From Verrucomicrobium sp. BvORR034 (lineage in GTDB: Bacteria; Verrucomicrobiota; Verrucomicrobiia; Verrucomicrobiales; Verrucomicrobiaceae), in assembly GCF_000739635.1 (NCBI RefSeq), contig NZ_BATQ01000168.1, forward strand, positions 1-64,000: a DNA stretch of 64,000 nucleotides. The letters are read 5' to 3'. Each line of letters opens with the position of its first letter. Within the stretch, counting starts at the first letter, position 1. The translations under genes were made by a program, and so were the position numbers. The notes beneath the pieces were generated by a model. The model searched no databases. It saw only the letters and a list, made by a program, of their open reading frames with translations, and was not told the origin of the DNA. Shown here piece after piece: positions 53,316-61,897 of this stretch.

Positions 53316-54071
53316 CTAAAAACTGGCATGTCCACCCCCATCAATGGGGAGAATGACACCGGTGACATACCGGGCCGCCTCAGAACAGAGGTACACCACG
53401 GCCCAGCCGACATCTTCTGGAGCGCCAAATCCTTCAATTTGAATGCGCCCGCGGATCTTGCGTTCCCGTTCGGCATCGGCGCTGATGGCTTTGCGCAGCA
53501 TGGGCGTATCAATCCAGCCAGGGGCGACGGCATTCACCCGTACGCCTTTGGGGGCAAATTCCGCGGACAGCGTCCGCACCATGCCGATGACGCCTGTTTT
53601 GGCGGTGGCGTAGCCAGTGACCAGGGGCATGCCCATGTAAGCGGTCATGGAGCTGACAAACACCAAGCTGCCCCGCTGCTGCGCGAGCATGCCGGGAGCG
53701 ACAGCGCGAGTAAGGGCAAAGGCGCCGGTCAGGTGCGTGCGCAATACGGAATCGAAGTCTTCATCCGTCATTTCCAGGGCGGGTTTCTTCACATGCACGC
53801 CAGCGTTGTTCACCAGGATGGACGGGGTGCCAACCTGGGTCTCCACCTCACGGACAAAATCCGGCAGCAACTTGGTGTCGGTCACATCCACGACCATCGG
53901 CACTACGGCATCGCCGAGCTGGGCTGCGCCCTCTTGGAGCACCTCTGGACGACGCCCGGTGATAACCACCCGCGCCCCGGCCTGGACCAGACAACGGGTA
54001 ATGCCAAGACCAAGCCCGGTACCGCCGCCCGTGACGATGGCAGTCTGACCAGTGAGGGAAAACGGAAGCAT
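53316..54071 (-). CDS. Short-chain dehydrogenase/reductase (gluconate 5-dehydrogenase-like)
   Basis: 251 residues, typical classical SDR length. Cofactor motif TGGGTGLG at 14-21, NNAG at 88-91, catalytic Ser141, Tyr154 and Lys158 in YxxxK (YATAK). The C-terminus ends in LPIDGGGHASF. The overall form is like gluconate 5-dehydrogenase or 3-oxoacyl reductases, but the substrate cannot be fixed. It is the first gene of a two-gene unit with the zinc dehydrogenase. Confidence 0.88.
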   Translation of the reverse strand: MLPFSLTGQTAIVTGGGTGLGLGITRCLVQAGARVVITGRRPEVLQEGAAQLGDAVVPMVVDVTDTKLLPDFVREVETQVGTPSILVNNAGVHVKKPALEMTDEDFDSVLRTHLTGAFALTRAVAPGMLAQQRGSLVFVSSMTAYMGMPLVTGYATAKTGVIGMVRTLSAEFAPKGVRVNAVAPGWIDTPMLRKAISADAERERKIRGRIQIEGFGAPEDVGWAVVYLCSEAARYVTGVILPIDGGGHASF

Positions 54072-54114
54072 GCCCTAACGTGGGCGGGAGCCGAGGGGGT
54101 GCCACCAATTTTGA

Positions 54115-54152
54115 GACAGGATTAACAAGATTTTTGGAGGATTAACAAGATG
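54115..54152. repeat. AT-rich oligomer GGATTAACAAGAT, copy 2
   Basis: GACAGGATTAACAAGAT at 54115-54131 is exactly inverted at 40230-40246; a shorter GGATTAACAAGATG lies at 54139-54152. Related AT-rich words continue to about 54240. No gene. Confidence 0.6.
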
Positions 54153-54356
54153 GGGACTGGGGTGAGGCGGCGGGGGAAGGGATGAGCGGGAGGGTTGGGT
54201 TTGGACAGAATTAACAGAATTTACGGAATTGGGTTTTTGAGGGGTGGGTGGTTTGAAGACGCTGGAAAGGCGAGGATTCGAGGGATTTTGGATGAGGGGT
54301 TCCACCCCTGTCTGCGCCCCTCCCATCTCAAAAGGTCAACGAAGCAAGTTGGAGTA

Positions 54357-54370
54357 CCGTCTTGAGACGG
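54357..54370. repeat. Family A hairpin CCGTCTTGAGACGG
   Basis: Preceded by GTTGGAGTA, as in the other family A modules. Stem pairs CCGTCT/AGACGG with loop TG. Confidence 0.65.
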
Positions 54371-54424
54371 CTCACGCCCCAAACGTCCCATCACCCCGCC
54401 CTGCCCCCGACACCCGATCCACTC

Positions 54425-54477
54425 CTCATGTCTGGCGTCTGGTGTCTGGCAGTCTTCTGTCTCTCGCGCAGCGGGAC
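54425..54477. repeat. Repeat family C, copy 3 (inverted, degenerate)
   Basis: Reads CATGTCTGGCGTCTGGTGTC, continuing to GTCTTCTGTCTC. Its complement is the GAC-rich text of copies at 36273 and 60974. The hairpin end is degraded. Confidence 0.5.
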
Positions 54478-54480
54478 GCA

Positions 54481-54511
54481 AAAAGGGCACCGGAGTGACC
54501 GGTGCCCTTTT
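54481..54511 (-). terminator. Rho-independent terminator after clpC
   Basis: AAAAGGGCACCGG, loop AGTGA, CCGGTGCCCTTTT: a perfect 13-bp stem with A/T tracts, located 30 bp after the clpC stop. Symmetric, so it could stop transcription from both sides; only clpC reads into it. Confidence 0.92.
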
Positions 54512-54540
54512 CGTCAAATGGCTATCGCCAGCTCAGTGTC

Positions 54541-57057
54541 TTACGCGTTCCCCTCAGGGTTCGAGGAAGCAGCGGCGTGCTCTTCGGGGTCGATCTCGCC
54601 CAGGCTGATGAACTTCAGGACCTTCGCCCCGGGTTCATTGATGACCTTGACGGTATCCCCTTCTTTCACCTCACCCCGCAGCAAGCCTTCGGCGAGCGGG
54701 TCTTCGATGTTCTTCTCCACCGCACGACGCATCGGACGCGCGCCGTACTGGGGATCGTAGCCCTCCTTCATAAGGAACTCGCGGGCGCTTTCCTCGAGGG
54801 TCAGCGTGATACGCTTGTTCTTCAGACGGGCGAGCACCTTGGAGATCTCCAGGTCCACGATCTGGCTGAGTTCGGTGCGCTCCAGCATGTGGAACACCAC
54901 GATGTCGTCCAGACGGTTGATGAACTCCGGCTTGAAGAACTTCTTCGCGGCCTCCATCACCTTGTCCTTCATCCCGCCGTGGTCGGCCACATCCTGCTGG
55001 ATGGCACCGAAGCCGAGGCTGGTCTGGCGCTTGATGGTCTCAGCACCGATGTTGGACGTGAGGATGATGACCGTGTTCCGGAAGTCGATCTTGCGACCGA
55101 AGTTGTCCGTGATCTGGCCTTCTTCCAGGATCTGAAGCAGCAGGTGCATCACATCCGGGTGGGCTTTCTCCACTTCGTCAAAGAGCACCACGCTGTAGGG
55201 GCGGCGACGAACCGCCTCGGAGAGCTGACCGCCCTCTTCATACCCCACATATCCGGGAGGCGCTCCGATGAGGCGGCTCGCGGTGTGTTTCTCCATGTAC
55301 TCGGACATGTCGAGCTGGATGAGCGACTCCGCGGAGCCGAACATGAACTCGGCGAGGTTCTTCGCCAGGAAGGTTTTGCCCACGCCCGTCGGCCCAAGGA
55401 AGATGAACGACCCGATGGGGCGCTTGGGATCCTTGAGGTCCGCACGGCTGCGGCGCAGCGCCTTGCTGATGGCGATGACGGCTTCGTCCTGGCCAATGAT
55501 GCGCTTCTTGAGCTCTTCTTCCATGCGGAGAAGCTTCTCGGCCTCGGCCTGCTCCATGCGTTGAAGCGGCACGCCGGTCCACTTGCTCACCACGGCCATG
55601 ATGTCCTCTTCGGTCACGTCCACGATGCGCTCCGTGTTGTTGGTGCGCCATTTGTCGAGCACGTCATCGTGACGCTTCTTGGCGGCCTTCTCCTTGTCGC
55701 GCAGGTGCGCGGCTTTCTCGAAGTCCTGCTCCTTGATGGCCACTTCCTTCTCACCGCGGATCTCTTCGATCTCGGCTTCGATGACCTTCAACTCTGGTGG
55801 CCGGGTCATGGCGGAGATACGGGCCTTGGCACCGGCCTCATCCATGATGTCAATGGCCTTGTCCGGCAGGAAGCGCGCGGGCAGGTAGCGGCTGCTGAGA
55901 TGCACCGCTGTCGAGAGGGCCTTGGGACCGTACTTGGCCTTGTGGTGGCTTTCGTACTTGCCTTTCAGGCCTTCCAGAATGCGAATCGCGTCTTCCACGC
56001 TGGGCTCATCCACCTTCACCTGCTGGAAGCGGCGCTCGAGGGCGGCGTCCTTCTCAATGTACTTGCGGTACTCATTGAGGGTCGTCGCGCCCACGCACTG
56101 CAGCTCACCACGGCTCAGGGAGGGTTTCAAAATGTTGCTGGCGTCCATCGCGCCTTCCGCGCTGCCCGCACCCACGATGGTGTGCAGCTCGTCCAGGAAG
56201 AGGATGACGTTCTTCGTGCGGCGGATCTCGTCCATGACCGCCTTGATGCGCTCCTCGAACTGACCGCGGTACTTGGTGCCCGCCACCATGAGGGCGAGGT
56301 CCAGCACGATCACCTTCTTGTCGCGCAGAATTTCCGGCACGTTGCCCTGGGCGATTTCCTGGGCCAGACCTTCCACGATGGCGGTCTTGCCCACGCCCGC
56401 CTCACCGATCAACACAGGGTTGTTCTTCGTGCGGCGGCACAGGATCTGGATGACGCGCTCGATCTCACCGGCACGGCCGATGACGGGATCCAGCTCGCCT
56501 TTCTGGGCGAGCTCGGTCAGGTCACGACCAAAGGCGCGGAGGGCCGGGGTCTTGCTATCCTTCTTGGAGCCACCGACGGAGGGGGCGTTTTCGCTCTCCT
56601 CTTCTTCCTCTTCGTTGCCGAAGTTGGGGTCGAGCTCTTTGAGGATCTCGTTGCGGGCTTTTTCGAGATTCACGTCGAGGCTGCGCAGCACCTGCGCGGC
56701 CACGCCCTCACCTTCACGCAGAAGGCCGAGGAGGAGGTGTTCCGTGCCCACGTAGGAGTGGTTCAGCGCCTTGGCCTCTTTCGAAGCGAGGGCGAGCACT
56801 TTCTTGACGCGGGGGGTGTAGGGGATGTTGCCCACCATCTTGGTGTCAGGGCCGCTTCCTACTTGTTGCTCCACCTGCATGCGGACCGTGTCCAGGTCCA
56901 CACCCAGCTTGGTAAGCACGTTGACAGCGACACCCTGCCCTAGCTTGATCAGGCCGAGCAGGAGATGCTCCGTCCCCACATAATTGTGGTTGAAGCGGTC
57001 CGCTTCTTTGCGGGCCAGCGCCAGCACTTGCTGGGCGCGAGGGGTAAAGTTATTCAT
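54541..57057 (-). CDS. clpC: ClpC-type AAA+ unfoldase
   Basis: 838 residues from ATG 57057 ([35 protein letters not shown]), the typical ClpC start; Met at 57060 precedes it and either is possible. N-terminal double Clp repeat, first AAA+ Walker A (GEAGVGKT, ~215), a middle domain with a UVR-type coiled segment ([21 protein letters not shown], ~435) that distinguishes ClpC from ClpB, second AAA+ (GPTGVGKT, ~555) and a C-terminal domain. With ClpP (not in the window) it degrades proteins, including arginine-phosphorylated ones in Bacillus. It overlaps the end of mcsB by 8 bp. Confidence 0.95.
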   Translation of the reverse strand: MNNFTPRAQQVLALARKEADRFNHNYVGTEHLLLGLIKLGQGVAVNVLTKLGVDLDTVRMQVEQQVGSGPDTKMVGNIPYTPRVKKVLALASKEAKALNHSYVGTEHLLLGLLREGEGVAAQVLRSLDVNLEKARNEILKELDPNFGNEEEEEESENAPSVGGSKKDSKTPALRAFGRDLTELAQKGELDPVIGRAGEIERVIQILCRRTKNNPVLIGEAGVGKTAIVEGLAQEIAQGNVPEILRDKKVIVLDLALMVAGTKYRGQFEERIKAVMDEIRRTKNVILFLDELHTIVGAGSAEGAMDASNILKPSLSRGELQCVGATTLNEYRKYIEKDAALERRFQQVKVDEPSVEDAIRILEGLKGKYESHHKAKYGPKALSTAVHLSSRYLPARFLPDKAIDIMDEAGAKARISAMTRPPELKVIEAEIEEIRGEKEVAIKEQDFEKAAHLRDKEKAAKKRHDDVLDKWRTNNTERIVDVTEEDIMAVVSKWTGVPLQRMEQAEAEKLLRMEEELKKRIIGQDEAVIAISKALRRSRADLKDPKRPIGSFIFLGPTGVGKTFLAKNLAEFMFGSAESLIQLDMSEYMEKHTASRLIGAPPGYVGYEEGGQLSEAVRRRPYSVVLFDEVEKAHPDVMHLLLQILEEGQITDNFGRKIDFRNTVIILTSNIGAETIKRQTSLGFGAIQQDVADHGGMKDKVMEAAKKFFKPEFINRLDDIVVFHMLERTELSQIVDLEISKVLARLKNKRITLTLEESAREFLMKEGYDPQYGARPMRRAVEKNIEDPLAEGLLRGEVKEGDTVKVINEPGAKVLKFISLGEIDPEEHAAASSNPEGNA

Positions 57058-58168
57058 CATCGGATTCAGGGGGTGGCGCATTTTCAGCGCTGTCTAAGGA
57101 TACGTTAAGAGGCTCAGGAACGGATTTCAATAGCTGACGGGTAATTTCAGCTCGACGCGTGTCCCGCTCTTCCGGGGAGAGCTCACGCTGGGCGGCAAGC
57201 TGCAGGTGCGCGGGCTGGATCTCCAGCAGCAGGGCATCCAGCAGGCCTCGGTCACACTCTGTGACGAGGTCCAGATCGGCCCCCAGACGCAGCAGCGAGA
57301 GCTGGGTGAGCGCCTCCTTGGAGTTCAAGATATGGGCGAAACGCAGCGTGGCATAGGCACGGCCCACCTGATCCCGCAGCATGGTGGGGCTCTCGTGGAG
57401 GAGCTTCTCGCGGGCGTTGTTCTCCGCCTGCACGATGTGCTCCGCCACCCCTTCGATGCGACTGATGAGTTCGGACTCGGTTTCTCCCAGAGTGTGTTGG
57501 TTGGACACTTGGAAAAGGTTGCCCAGGGCCTCCGTGCCCTCGCCATAGAGCCCCCGCACGGCCAGGCCGATCTTGCTGACGGCATTCATCACCTGCTTGA
57601 TCTGCTCCGTGAGCACGAGCGCGGGCAGGTGCAGCATGGCAGAGGCACGCATGCCGGTGCCCACGTTGGTGGGGCAGGCGGTGAGGTAGCCCAGACGGGA
57701 ATCGTAGGCGTAGGGGAGAAAGTTCTCCAACTCCGAGTCCACGCGGTTCACCAGCTCATACGCGGTGCGCAGATCCAGGCCGGCGCGGATCCCTTGCATG
57801 CGGAAATGGTCTTCCTCGTTGACCATGATGGCCAGGCTCTGGCGGCGGTCGATGAGGATGGCGCAGCCCGTGGACCGGGCCGCATGCTCACGGCTCACAA
57901 GGTGACGCTCCACGAGCACCTGCTTCTTGGTCTTCGTGAGATTGGGGTACTCCTCATTGAAGCCGTCCTTCATCTCCGGCAGGCCGGCCACGACAGGACG
58001 CACCTCGTTCATGAGGTCCACCCGCTGGCGCTCAGAAGACCAGCCCGGGAACGACCAGCCGCGCAGATTGCGCGCCAGACGGATCCGCGACGTCATGACG
58101 ATGTCGGAATGCGGTCCGCGGCCCTGCATCCAGTCTGCGGGGTTCTTCAGGAGGGTGGTAAATCGCAT
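57050..58168 (-). CDS. mcsB: Protein-arginine kinase McsB
   Basis: 372 residues from ATG 58168 (MRFTTLLKNPADWMQG); the frame is open to 58333 but the extra residues lack similarity. An ATP:guanido phosphotransferase fold is evident: VMTSRIRLARNL, VNEEDHFRMQ, and the signature CPTNVGTG with catalytic Cys (about residues 162-169). McsB phosphorylates arginine residues of client proteins and, in Bacillus, marks them for ClpCP. It follows mcsA and overlaps clpC, the same order as in Firmicutes. The C-terminal extension [11 protein letters not shown] is acidic. No ctsR gene is present. Confidence 0.95.
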   Translation of the reverse strand: MRFTTLLKNPADWMQGRGPHSDIVMTSRIRLARNLRGWSFPGWSSERQRVDLMNEVRPVVAGLPEMKDGFNEEYPNLTKTKKQVLVERHLVSREHAARSTGCAILIDRRQSLAIMVNEEDHFRMQGIRAGLDLRTAYELVNRVDSELENFLPYAYDSRLGYLTACPTNVGTGMRASAMLHLPALVLTEQIKQVMNAVSKIGLAVRGLYGEGTEALGNLFQVSNQHTLGETESELISRIEGVAEHIVQAENNAREKLLHESPTMLRDQVGRAYATLRFAHILNSKEALTQLSLLRLGADLDLVTECDRGLLDALLLEIQPAHLQLAAQRELSPEERDTRRAEITRQLLKSVPEPLNVSLDSAENAPPPESDDE

Positions 58169-58314
58169 GTCAGGTGAAAGAAACGTTGCTCTGCAAATAT
58201 AGACTACGCACGATGGCAAAGCGATGAGAAGAAATCTACTGCGAGGCTCGCAAAGATGCCTTTCAGAGTCAGGAGAGCAGCCATAACGCCAAGACGCCAG
58301 AACGAAATGTCTCC

Positions 58315-58332
58315 TGACGCAACTTTGCGTCA
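58315..58332. promoter_or_regulatory. Inverted repeat TGACGCAACTTTGCGTCA between mcsA and mcsB
   Basis: Arms TGACGCAA/TTGCGTCA around CT, in the 205-bp gap between the mcsA stop and mcsB start. It could be an operator, an attenuating hairpin or a processing site. No second copy was seen. Confidence 0.4.
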
Positions 58333-58373
58333 AATCACTCCAAGCCGGGGCAATCCAGCTCTGAGGTCAGGCA

Positions 58374-58952
58374 TCAGGCCTTGCTTTCGATGGCCTTCAC
58401 CTCATCACGGAGGCGGGCGGCATCTTCATAGCGCTCCTCCATCACGGCCAGATCGATGGCAGCCTTGAGGTCAGCGAGTTTTTTCTTGGGGCTCACAGGA
58501 GCCGGAGCAGGGGGTGGCGTCGGGGCAGCGGATGCGGTCGCAGCTGCCGGGGCGGGGCGTTCCGCCTTGGGACTGGGGACAGGCAGGCTGACCTGACGTC
58601 CCGGCACCTTGCCCACATGGCGGGTGCCCTTGTGCATGGCGCGCAGCATGTTGTCCATGTCGTCACCAAACGTCAGGTAGCACTCCGGGCAGCCCATGCG
58701 GCCGATCTTCTTGAGATGGGCACGGGTGAAGCCGCACTCCGGACAGGCCAGGGTGTCATCCTCCGCCGTGCTCTGGCGGGTCTTCTTCTGCGCGGCATTT
58801 CCCAGGAGGAAATCCGCCAGTTGAAATCCGGTCGGGTCCGTAACCCCCTTCTCCTTGGAGCACTTGTCGCACAAATTCACCTGCGTCATTTTCCCGTCCA
58901 CAATCTGGGTCAGGAAAACGGTCGCTTCGTTATCGCACATGTCGCACTTCAT
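58374..58952 (-). CDS. mcsA: McsA, McsB activator with zinc fingers and UVR motif
   Basis: 192 residues from ATG 58952 (MKCDMCDNEATVFLTQIVDGK). Four Cys pairs (CDMC, CDKC, CPEC, CPEC) form two zinc-binding units typical of McsA. A Pro/Ala-rich linker (PAPAAATASAAPTPPPAPAPVS) leads to a C-terminal UVR motif (LKAAIDLAVMEERYEDAARLRDEVKAIE). McsA activates McsB in Bacillus. It is first in the mcsA-mcsB-clpC unit, 80 bp after the aminotransferase gene on the same strand. Linker length is larger than in Bacillus. Confidence 0.93.
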   Translation of the reverse strand: MKCDMCDNEATVFLTQIVDGKMTQVNLCDKCSKEKGVTDPTGFQLADFLLGNAAQKKTRQSTAEDDTLACPECGFTRAHLKKIGRMGCPECYLTFGDDMDNMLRAMHKGTRHVGKVPGRQVSLPVPSPKAERPAPAAATASAAPTPPPAPAPVSPKKKLADLKAAIDLAVMEERYEDAARLRDEVKAIESKA

Positions 58953-59031
58953 GGCCGGAGGGGGGAACAGGAGAGGTTGGAGCGCCGCGATTTGATTTTT
59001 GACCGAAAGCGGGCGCTCCCTCAACTATTCA

Positions 59032-59922
59032 TTACGCAGGATAGACGACTGGCGTTCCGGTGGAGTTGGCCAGAGCCTTGAATTTGGCCACCAGCTTCTG
59101 CGTCAGGGCTCCAGGCTTGCCATCGCCGATGATGCGACGGTCCAGCACCACGGCGGCGATCACTTCAGCGGCGGTGCCGGTGAGGAAGCACTCCTCTGCC
59201 ACGAAAATGTCGTGACGGGTGAGGTTGGATTCGATGACGGGCACACCCAGCTCGGTAAGCAGCTCGATGGCCACGCCGCGCGTGATGCCGTCCAGGCCGC
59301 CCGCGGAGATCGGGGGGGTGTACACCTTCCCTTTTTTCACGATGAAAAGATTGTCCCCCGTGCACTCGGCCACATAGCCCTGCTCGTTGAGCATCACGCC
59401 TTCCTCACCGCCGCCCTGGATGGCCTCAATTTTGGCCATGACGTTGTTGAGGTAGTTCAAGGATTTCACCTGCGGGCTGAGCGCTGCGGGAGCCGGGCGA
59501 CGGGTCGCGCAGGTCACCATGGTGAGGCCTTTTTCGTATTTCTCAGCGGGATAGAGGCTGATGGAACCCGCGATGATGAACACGCTGGCCTTCGGGCACT
59601 GGTAGGGATTCAGGCCCAGGGAGCCCACGCCGCGGGTCACCACGAGGCGGATGTAGCCATCGCGCAGATTGTTGGCCGCCACCGTGTCCAGCGTGGCCTT
59701 CTCCAGCTCCTCAAACGTGAGCGGCATGTTCAGACAGATGGAGCGGGCGGACTCGAAAAGCCGCACCAAGTGCTCGGTAAGGCGGAAGACACGACCGTTG
59801 TAAAAGCGAATGCCCTCAAAGACGCCGTCCCCATACAGAAGACCGTGGTCGAACACGCTGATCTTCGCTTCCGACTCGGGAAGGAGTTTGCCGTCAAGAT
59901 AGATGAGGGGAGCCTGGGACAT
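59032..59922 (-). CDS. Class IV PLP aminotransferase (branched-chain type)
   Basis: 296 residues from ATG 59922 (MSQAPLIYLDGKLLPESEAKISVFDHGLLYGDGVFEG), an IlvE-like start. PLP Lys is in VKSLNYLNNVMAK; EGVMLNEQGYVAECTGDNLFIVKKGKVYTPP and GITRGVAIELL are further family blocks. It likely makes branched-chain amino acids from 2-oxo acids with glutamate; D-amino-acid transaminase or aminodeoxychorismate lyase cannot be excluded. Possibly co-transcribed with mcsA-mcsB-clpC, though their link is not functional. Confidence 0.9.
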   Translation of the reverse strand: MSQAPLIYLDGKLLPESEAKISVFDHGLLYGDGVFEGIRFYNGRVFRLTEHLVRLFESARSICLNMPLTFEELEKATLDTVAANNLRDGYIRLVVTRGVGSLGLNPYQCPKASVFIIAGSISLYPAEKYEKGLTMVTCATRRPAPAALSPQVKSLNYLNNVMAKIEAIQGGGEEGVMLNEQGYVAECTGDNLFIVKKGKVYTPPISAGGLDGITRGVAIELLTELGVPVIESNLTRHDIFVAEECFLTGTAAEVIAAVVLDRRIIGDGKPGALTQKLVAKFKALANSTGTPVVYPA

Positions 59923-60279
59923 GGAGAGCCCGCAGCATGCCTGATATGGGAGGAAGTGCAAGCTTTTCGACCGCTGCGCGGCAGACTGAAGATGCCGGTG
60001 CGTCAGTAGGCGGTGCGTCAGTGCGTCAAGACGCTGGGGGCTGCATGACGAAGCAACCTCGTGGGACGGGACGCCCTGACCGTCTACTGACCGTCTAAAG
60101 ACGGAACTCCAACCCTCTCCGGTCCTCCAGCAGGGTTGGAGGACCGCATTTATGCGGTCAGGACCCGCGGGACCCAGTGCGTCGGTGCGTCAGAGGGCAG
60201 CGTCTCAACCATCCCGCTTGCGGGAGCCTCAACCAGCGCAGCGTCTCAACGTGCCGCTTGCGGCACATCTCAACCGCCG
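59923..60279. other. Repeat-rich gap between aminotransferase and ABC ATPase genes
   Basis: 357 bp with no gene. Family B-like tract near 59994-60040 and 60173-60205; a paired family A unit 60091-60159 (CCGTCTAAAGACGG, then GACCGCATTTATGCGGTC); and a tandem series of hairpins preceded by TCTCAAC/CTCAACC (60207-60289), separately listed. Confidence 0.7.
60091..60159. repeat. Paired family A module (inverted pair)
   Basis: Hairpin CCGTCTAAAGACGG, then GGAACTCCAACCC, a spacer, GGGTTGGAG and hairpin GACCGCATTTATGCGGTC. The GTTGGAG arms face each other, so the whole can form one long stem as well as two small ones. Confidence 0.75.
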
Positions 60280-60289
60280 CTACGCGGCG
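60207..60289 (-). repeat. Tandem hairpins with GTTGAGA spacers (family D)
   Basis: Three hairpins: TCCCGC-TT-GCGGGA (60212-60225), GTGCCGC-TT-GCGGCAC (60251-60266) and CGCCGC-TAC-GCGGCG (60275-60289), each preceded on the minus strand by GTTGAG. The last spans the stop codon of the ABC ATPase gene. They could terminate or stabilise that transcript. Confidence 0.65.
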
Positions 60290-60951
60290 AGCTCCCCCTT
60301 GTTCAGCACCAATTTGCGGTCGCCGCGCTCGGCGAGATTCGCATCGTGCGTCACGACCACGAGCGTCTTTTTGGACTCCGCCACCACCTCGAAGAGGAGG
60401 TCCATGATCTGCTTGCCGGTGGCAGCGTCCAGGTTGCCCGTAGGCTCATCGGCAAGGATGATCGGCGGGTCGTTGATGAGCGCCCGGGCCAGCGCCACGC
60501 GCTGCTGCTCGCCGCCGGAGAGTTCTGTAGGCAGGTGGTAGAGACGCTCGCCGAGACCGACCCGGGAGAGCAGTTCTTTGGCGCGGGATTCCGCTGGGGT
60601 GCCGCTGATCAAGGACGGCAGCACCACATTCTCCATCGCGGTGAGCTCCGGCAGCAGGTGGTAGTTCTGGAAGACGAAGCCAAGACCCTTGTTCCTCACC
60701 ATGGCACGGGTGTTGGTGGATCCTTTGTACAGAGAGGTGCCCCCGACGGAGACATCTCCCTCTGAGGGCTTCTCCAGCCCGCCCAGAATGTAGAGCAAGG
60801 TGGTCTTTCCTGAACCTGAGGCCCCGCAGAGGAACAGCCTCTCCCCATGGCCTACAGTCAAGGACACGCCCTTGAGCGCATGCACCTCATGCCCGGCAAG
60901 GCGGTAGCGGCGGTGAACATTATGAACCTCAAGAGCGGGGGCGTCAGGCAT
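60280..60951 (-). CDS. LolD/MacB-type ABC transporter ATP-binding protein
   Basis: 223 residues. Walker A GASGSGKT at 43-50, Q-loop near FVFQNYHLLPELTAMENV (92-109), signature LSGGEQQ at 143-149, Walker B ILADEPT at 164-170, H-loop THD. Sequence type is LolD/MacB-like: energises a type VII ABC exporter or lipoprotein release. No permease gene is adjacent, so the partner is not in view. The gene ends inside the family D hairpin at 60275-60289. Confidence 0.92.
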   Translation of the reverse strand: MPDAPALEVHNVHRRYRLAGHEVHALKGVSLTVGHGERLFLCGASGSGKTTLLYILGGLEKPSEGDVSVGGTSLYKGSTNTRAMVRNKGLGFVFQNYHLLPELTAMENVVLPSLISGTPAESRAKELLSRVGLGERLYHLPTELSGGEQQRVALARALINDPPIILADEPTGNLDAATGKQIMDLLFEVVAESKKTLVVVTHDANLAERGDRKLVLNKGELAA

Positions 60952-61390
60952 GGCGCGCCAACAGTCGGCGGGAGACTCAAGACTTCAAGACACAAGACTC
61001 AAGACTTGAGCCCGCCTTCGGCGGGAGACCCCAGACTAGAAGACTCCAGACGCAAGACCTGAGACAGACGGCAGAGAGAGGGTCTGAGGCGGGGCGACGA
61101 GGAGCTTCACCGCTTAAAAGCGGAACTCCAACCCACTCCGGTCATCCAGCAGGGTTGGAGTTCCGCATTTATGCGGTCAGGACACTAGGATCCAGCGCAG
61201 CACTCCGCCCCTGATTCCCTCAAAAGGACAAGCCACGCCGTGCCAATGAAAGCCAGCTAAAGCCCCAAGAACCCCGCCCCCCATCCAACACCTTGACCAC
61301 TGACGCACTGCCCACTGACGCACTGGCTCCCGCCCACTGACGCACTGGAAAAGCTTGTCCAAACCTCCAAACTCGCTTCGTTTCTTCATC
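60952..61390. repeat. Repeat-rich gap between ABC ATPase and cupin genes (C + paired A + B)
   Basis: 439 bp without a gene. Family C copy 60974-61063 (hairpin CCCGCC-TTC-GGCGGG 61011-61025), paired family A unit 61110-61176 (CCGCTTAAAAGCGG and CCGCATTTATGCGG around facing GTTGGAG arms), and family B tract 61285-61348, here not after a stop but between divergent starts. Confidence 0.75.
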
Positions 61391-61774
61391 ATGTCCGTCG
61401 CCGAGCCTGTCACTGCCCCCGCCCCAGCCACTGAGCCCCGTTTTGCCGTCGCCCAGTTGGATGAGATCCCGCCGACCCCCTGCCCCTGTGGTCAGGCTCG
61501 CCGGGCGTTTAAGGAGCCGTGGAACACCCTGGCCAGCGTGCACCTCACGGACATTCACGTGGACAGCAAGCTGCACTACCACAAGAAGATGACGGAGATC
61601 TACATCGTGCTCGAAGGCGAAGGGCACCTGGAGATCGACGGCCAGATCGTCCCCCTCAAGCCCATGACCTCGGTGATGATCCGGCCCGGCTGCGTCCATC
61701 GCGCCGTGGGGAAACTTCGCATCATCAACGTGCCCATGCCGCCGTTTGACCCCGCAGACGAGTTTGAAGTCTGA
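61391..61774 (+). CDS. Small cupin-domain protein
   Basis: 127 residues from ATG 61391 (MSVAEPVTAPAPATEP). A single cupin barrel with metal-ligand motif HVDSKLHYHKKMTEIYIVLEGEG (His, His, Glu) and second motif PGCVHRAVG. A CPCG pair near residue 31 is an addition. Substrate unknown; many such proteins are small-molecule isomerases or dioxygenase-like. It starts 60 bp after a repeat array and is followed by an AT-rich inverted repeat. Confidence 0.8.
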   Translation: MSVAEPVTAPAPATEPRFAVAQLDEIPPTPCPCGQARRAFKEPWNTLASVHLTDIHVDSKLHYHKKMTEIYIVLEGEGHLEIDGQIVPLKPMTSVMIRPGCVHRAVGKLRIINVPMPPFDPADEFEV

Positions 61775-61781
61775 GGGTCGA

Positions 61782-61890
61782 CAAATTAGGAATGAGGAAT
61801 TCTGAATTAGGAATGGTCTCCTATCACATCCTAACAGACACCCTCGTTCGTCGCGCCCGCCACATTCCTAATTCCTAATTCCTAATTCAT
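61782..61890. repeat. AT-rich AATTAGGAAT inverted repeat (family E)
   Basis: Left arm 61782-61816 (AAATTAGGAATGAGGAAT then CTGAATTAGGAATGG) and right arm 61864-61890 (ATTCCTAATTCCTAATTC, an oligomer of the complement). The arms can pair across ~50 bp. It lies between the cupin stop and the redoxin start. Confidence 0.75.
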
Positions 61891-61897
61891 CATTGTA

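Larger units (their letters stand above)
54072..54540. other. Repeat-rich intergenic region between clpC and the SDR gene
   Basis: 469 bp without a convincing gene. It holds an AT-rich oligomer region (54115-54240), family A hairpin CCGTCTTGAGACGG (54357-54370), a family C copy (54425-54477) and the clpC terminator (54481-54511). These are entered separately where clear. Confidence 0.55.

Noticed and set aside
54502-56943. An 813-codon plus-strand open frame opposite clpC
   Set aside because: clpC has all expected motifs; the opposite translation is a His/Leu/Asp-biased antisense frame without domains.
60207-60289. CRISPR-like array
   Set aside because: The repeat part is only GTTGAG plus hairpins of different sequence, with no constant 24-40-bp repeat and no cas genes.
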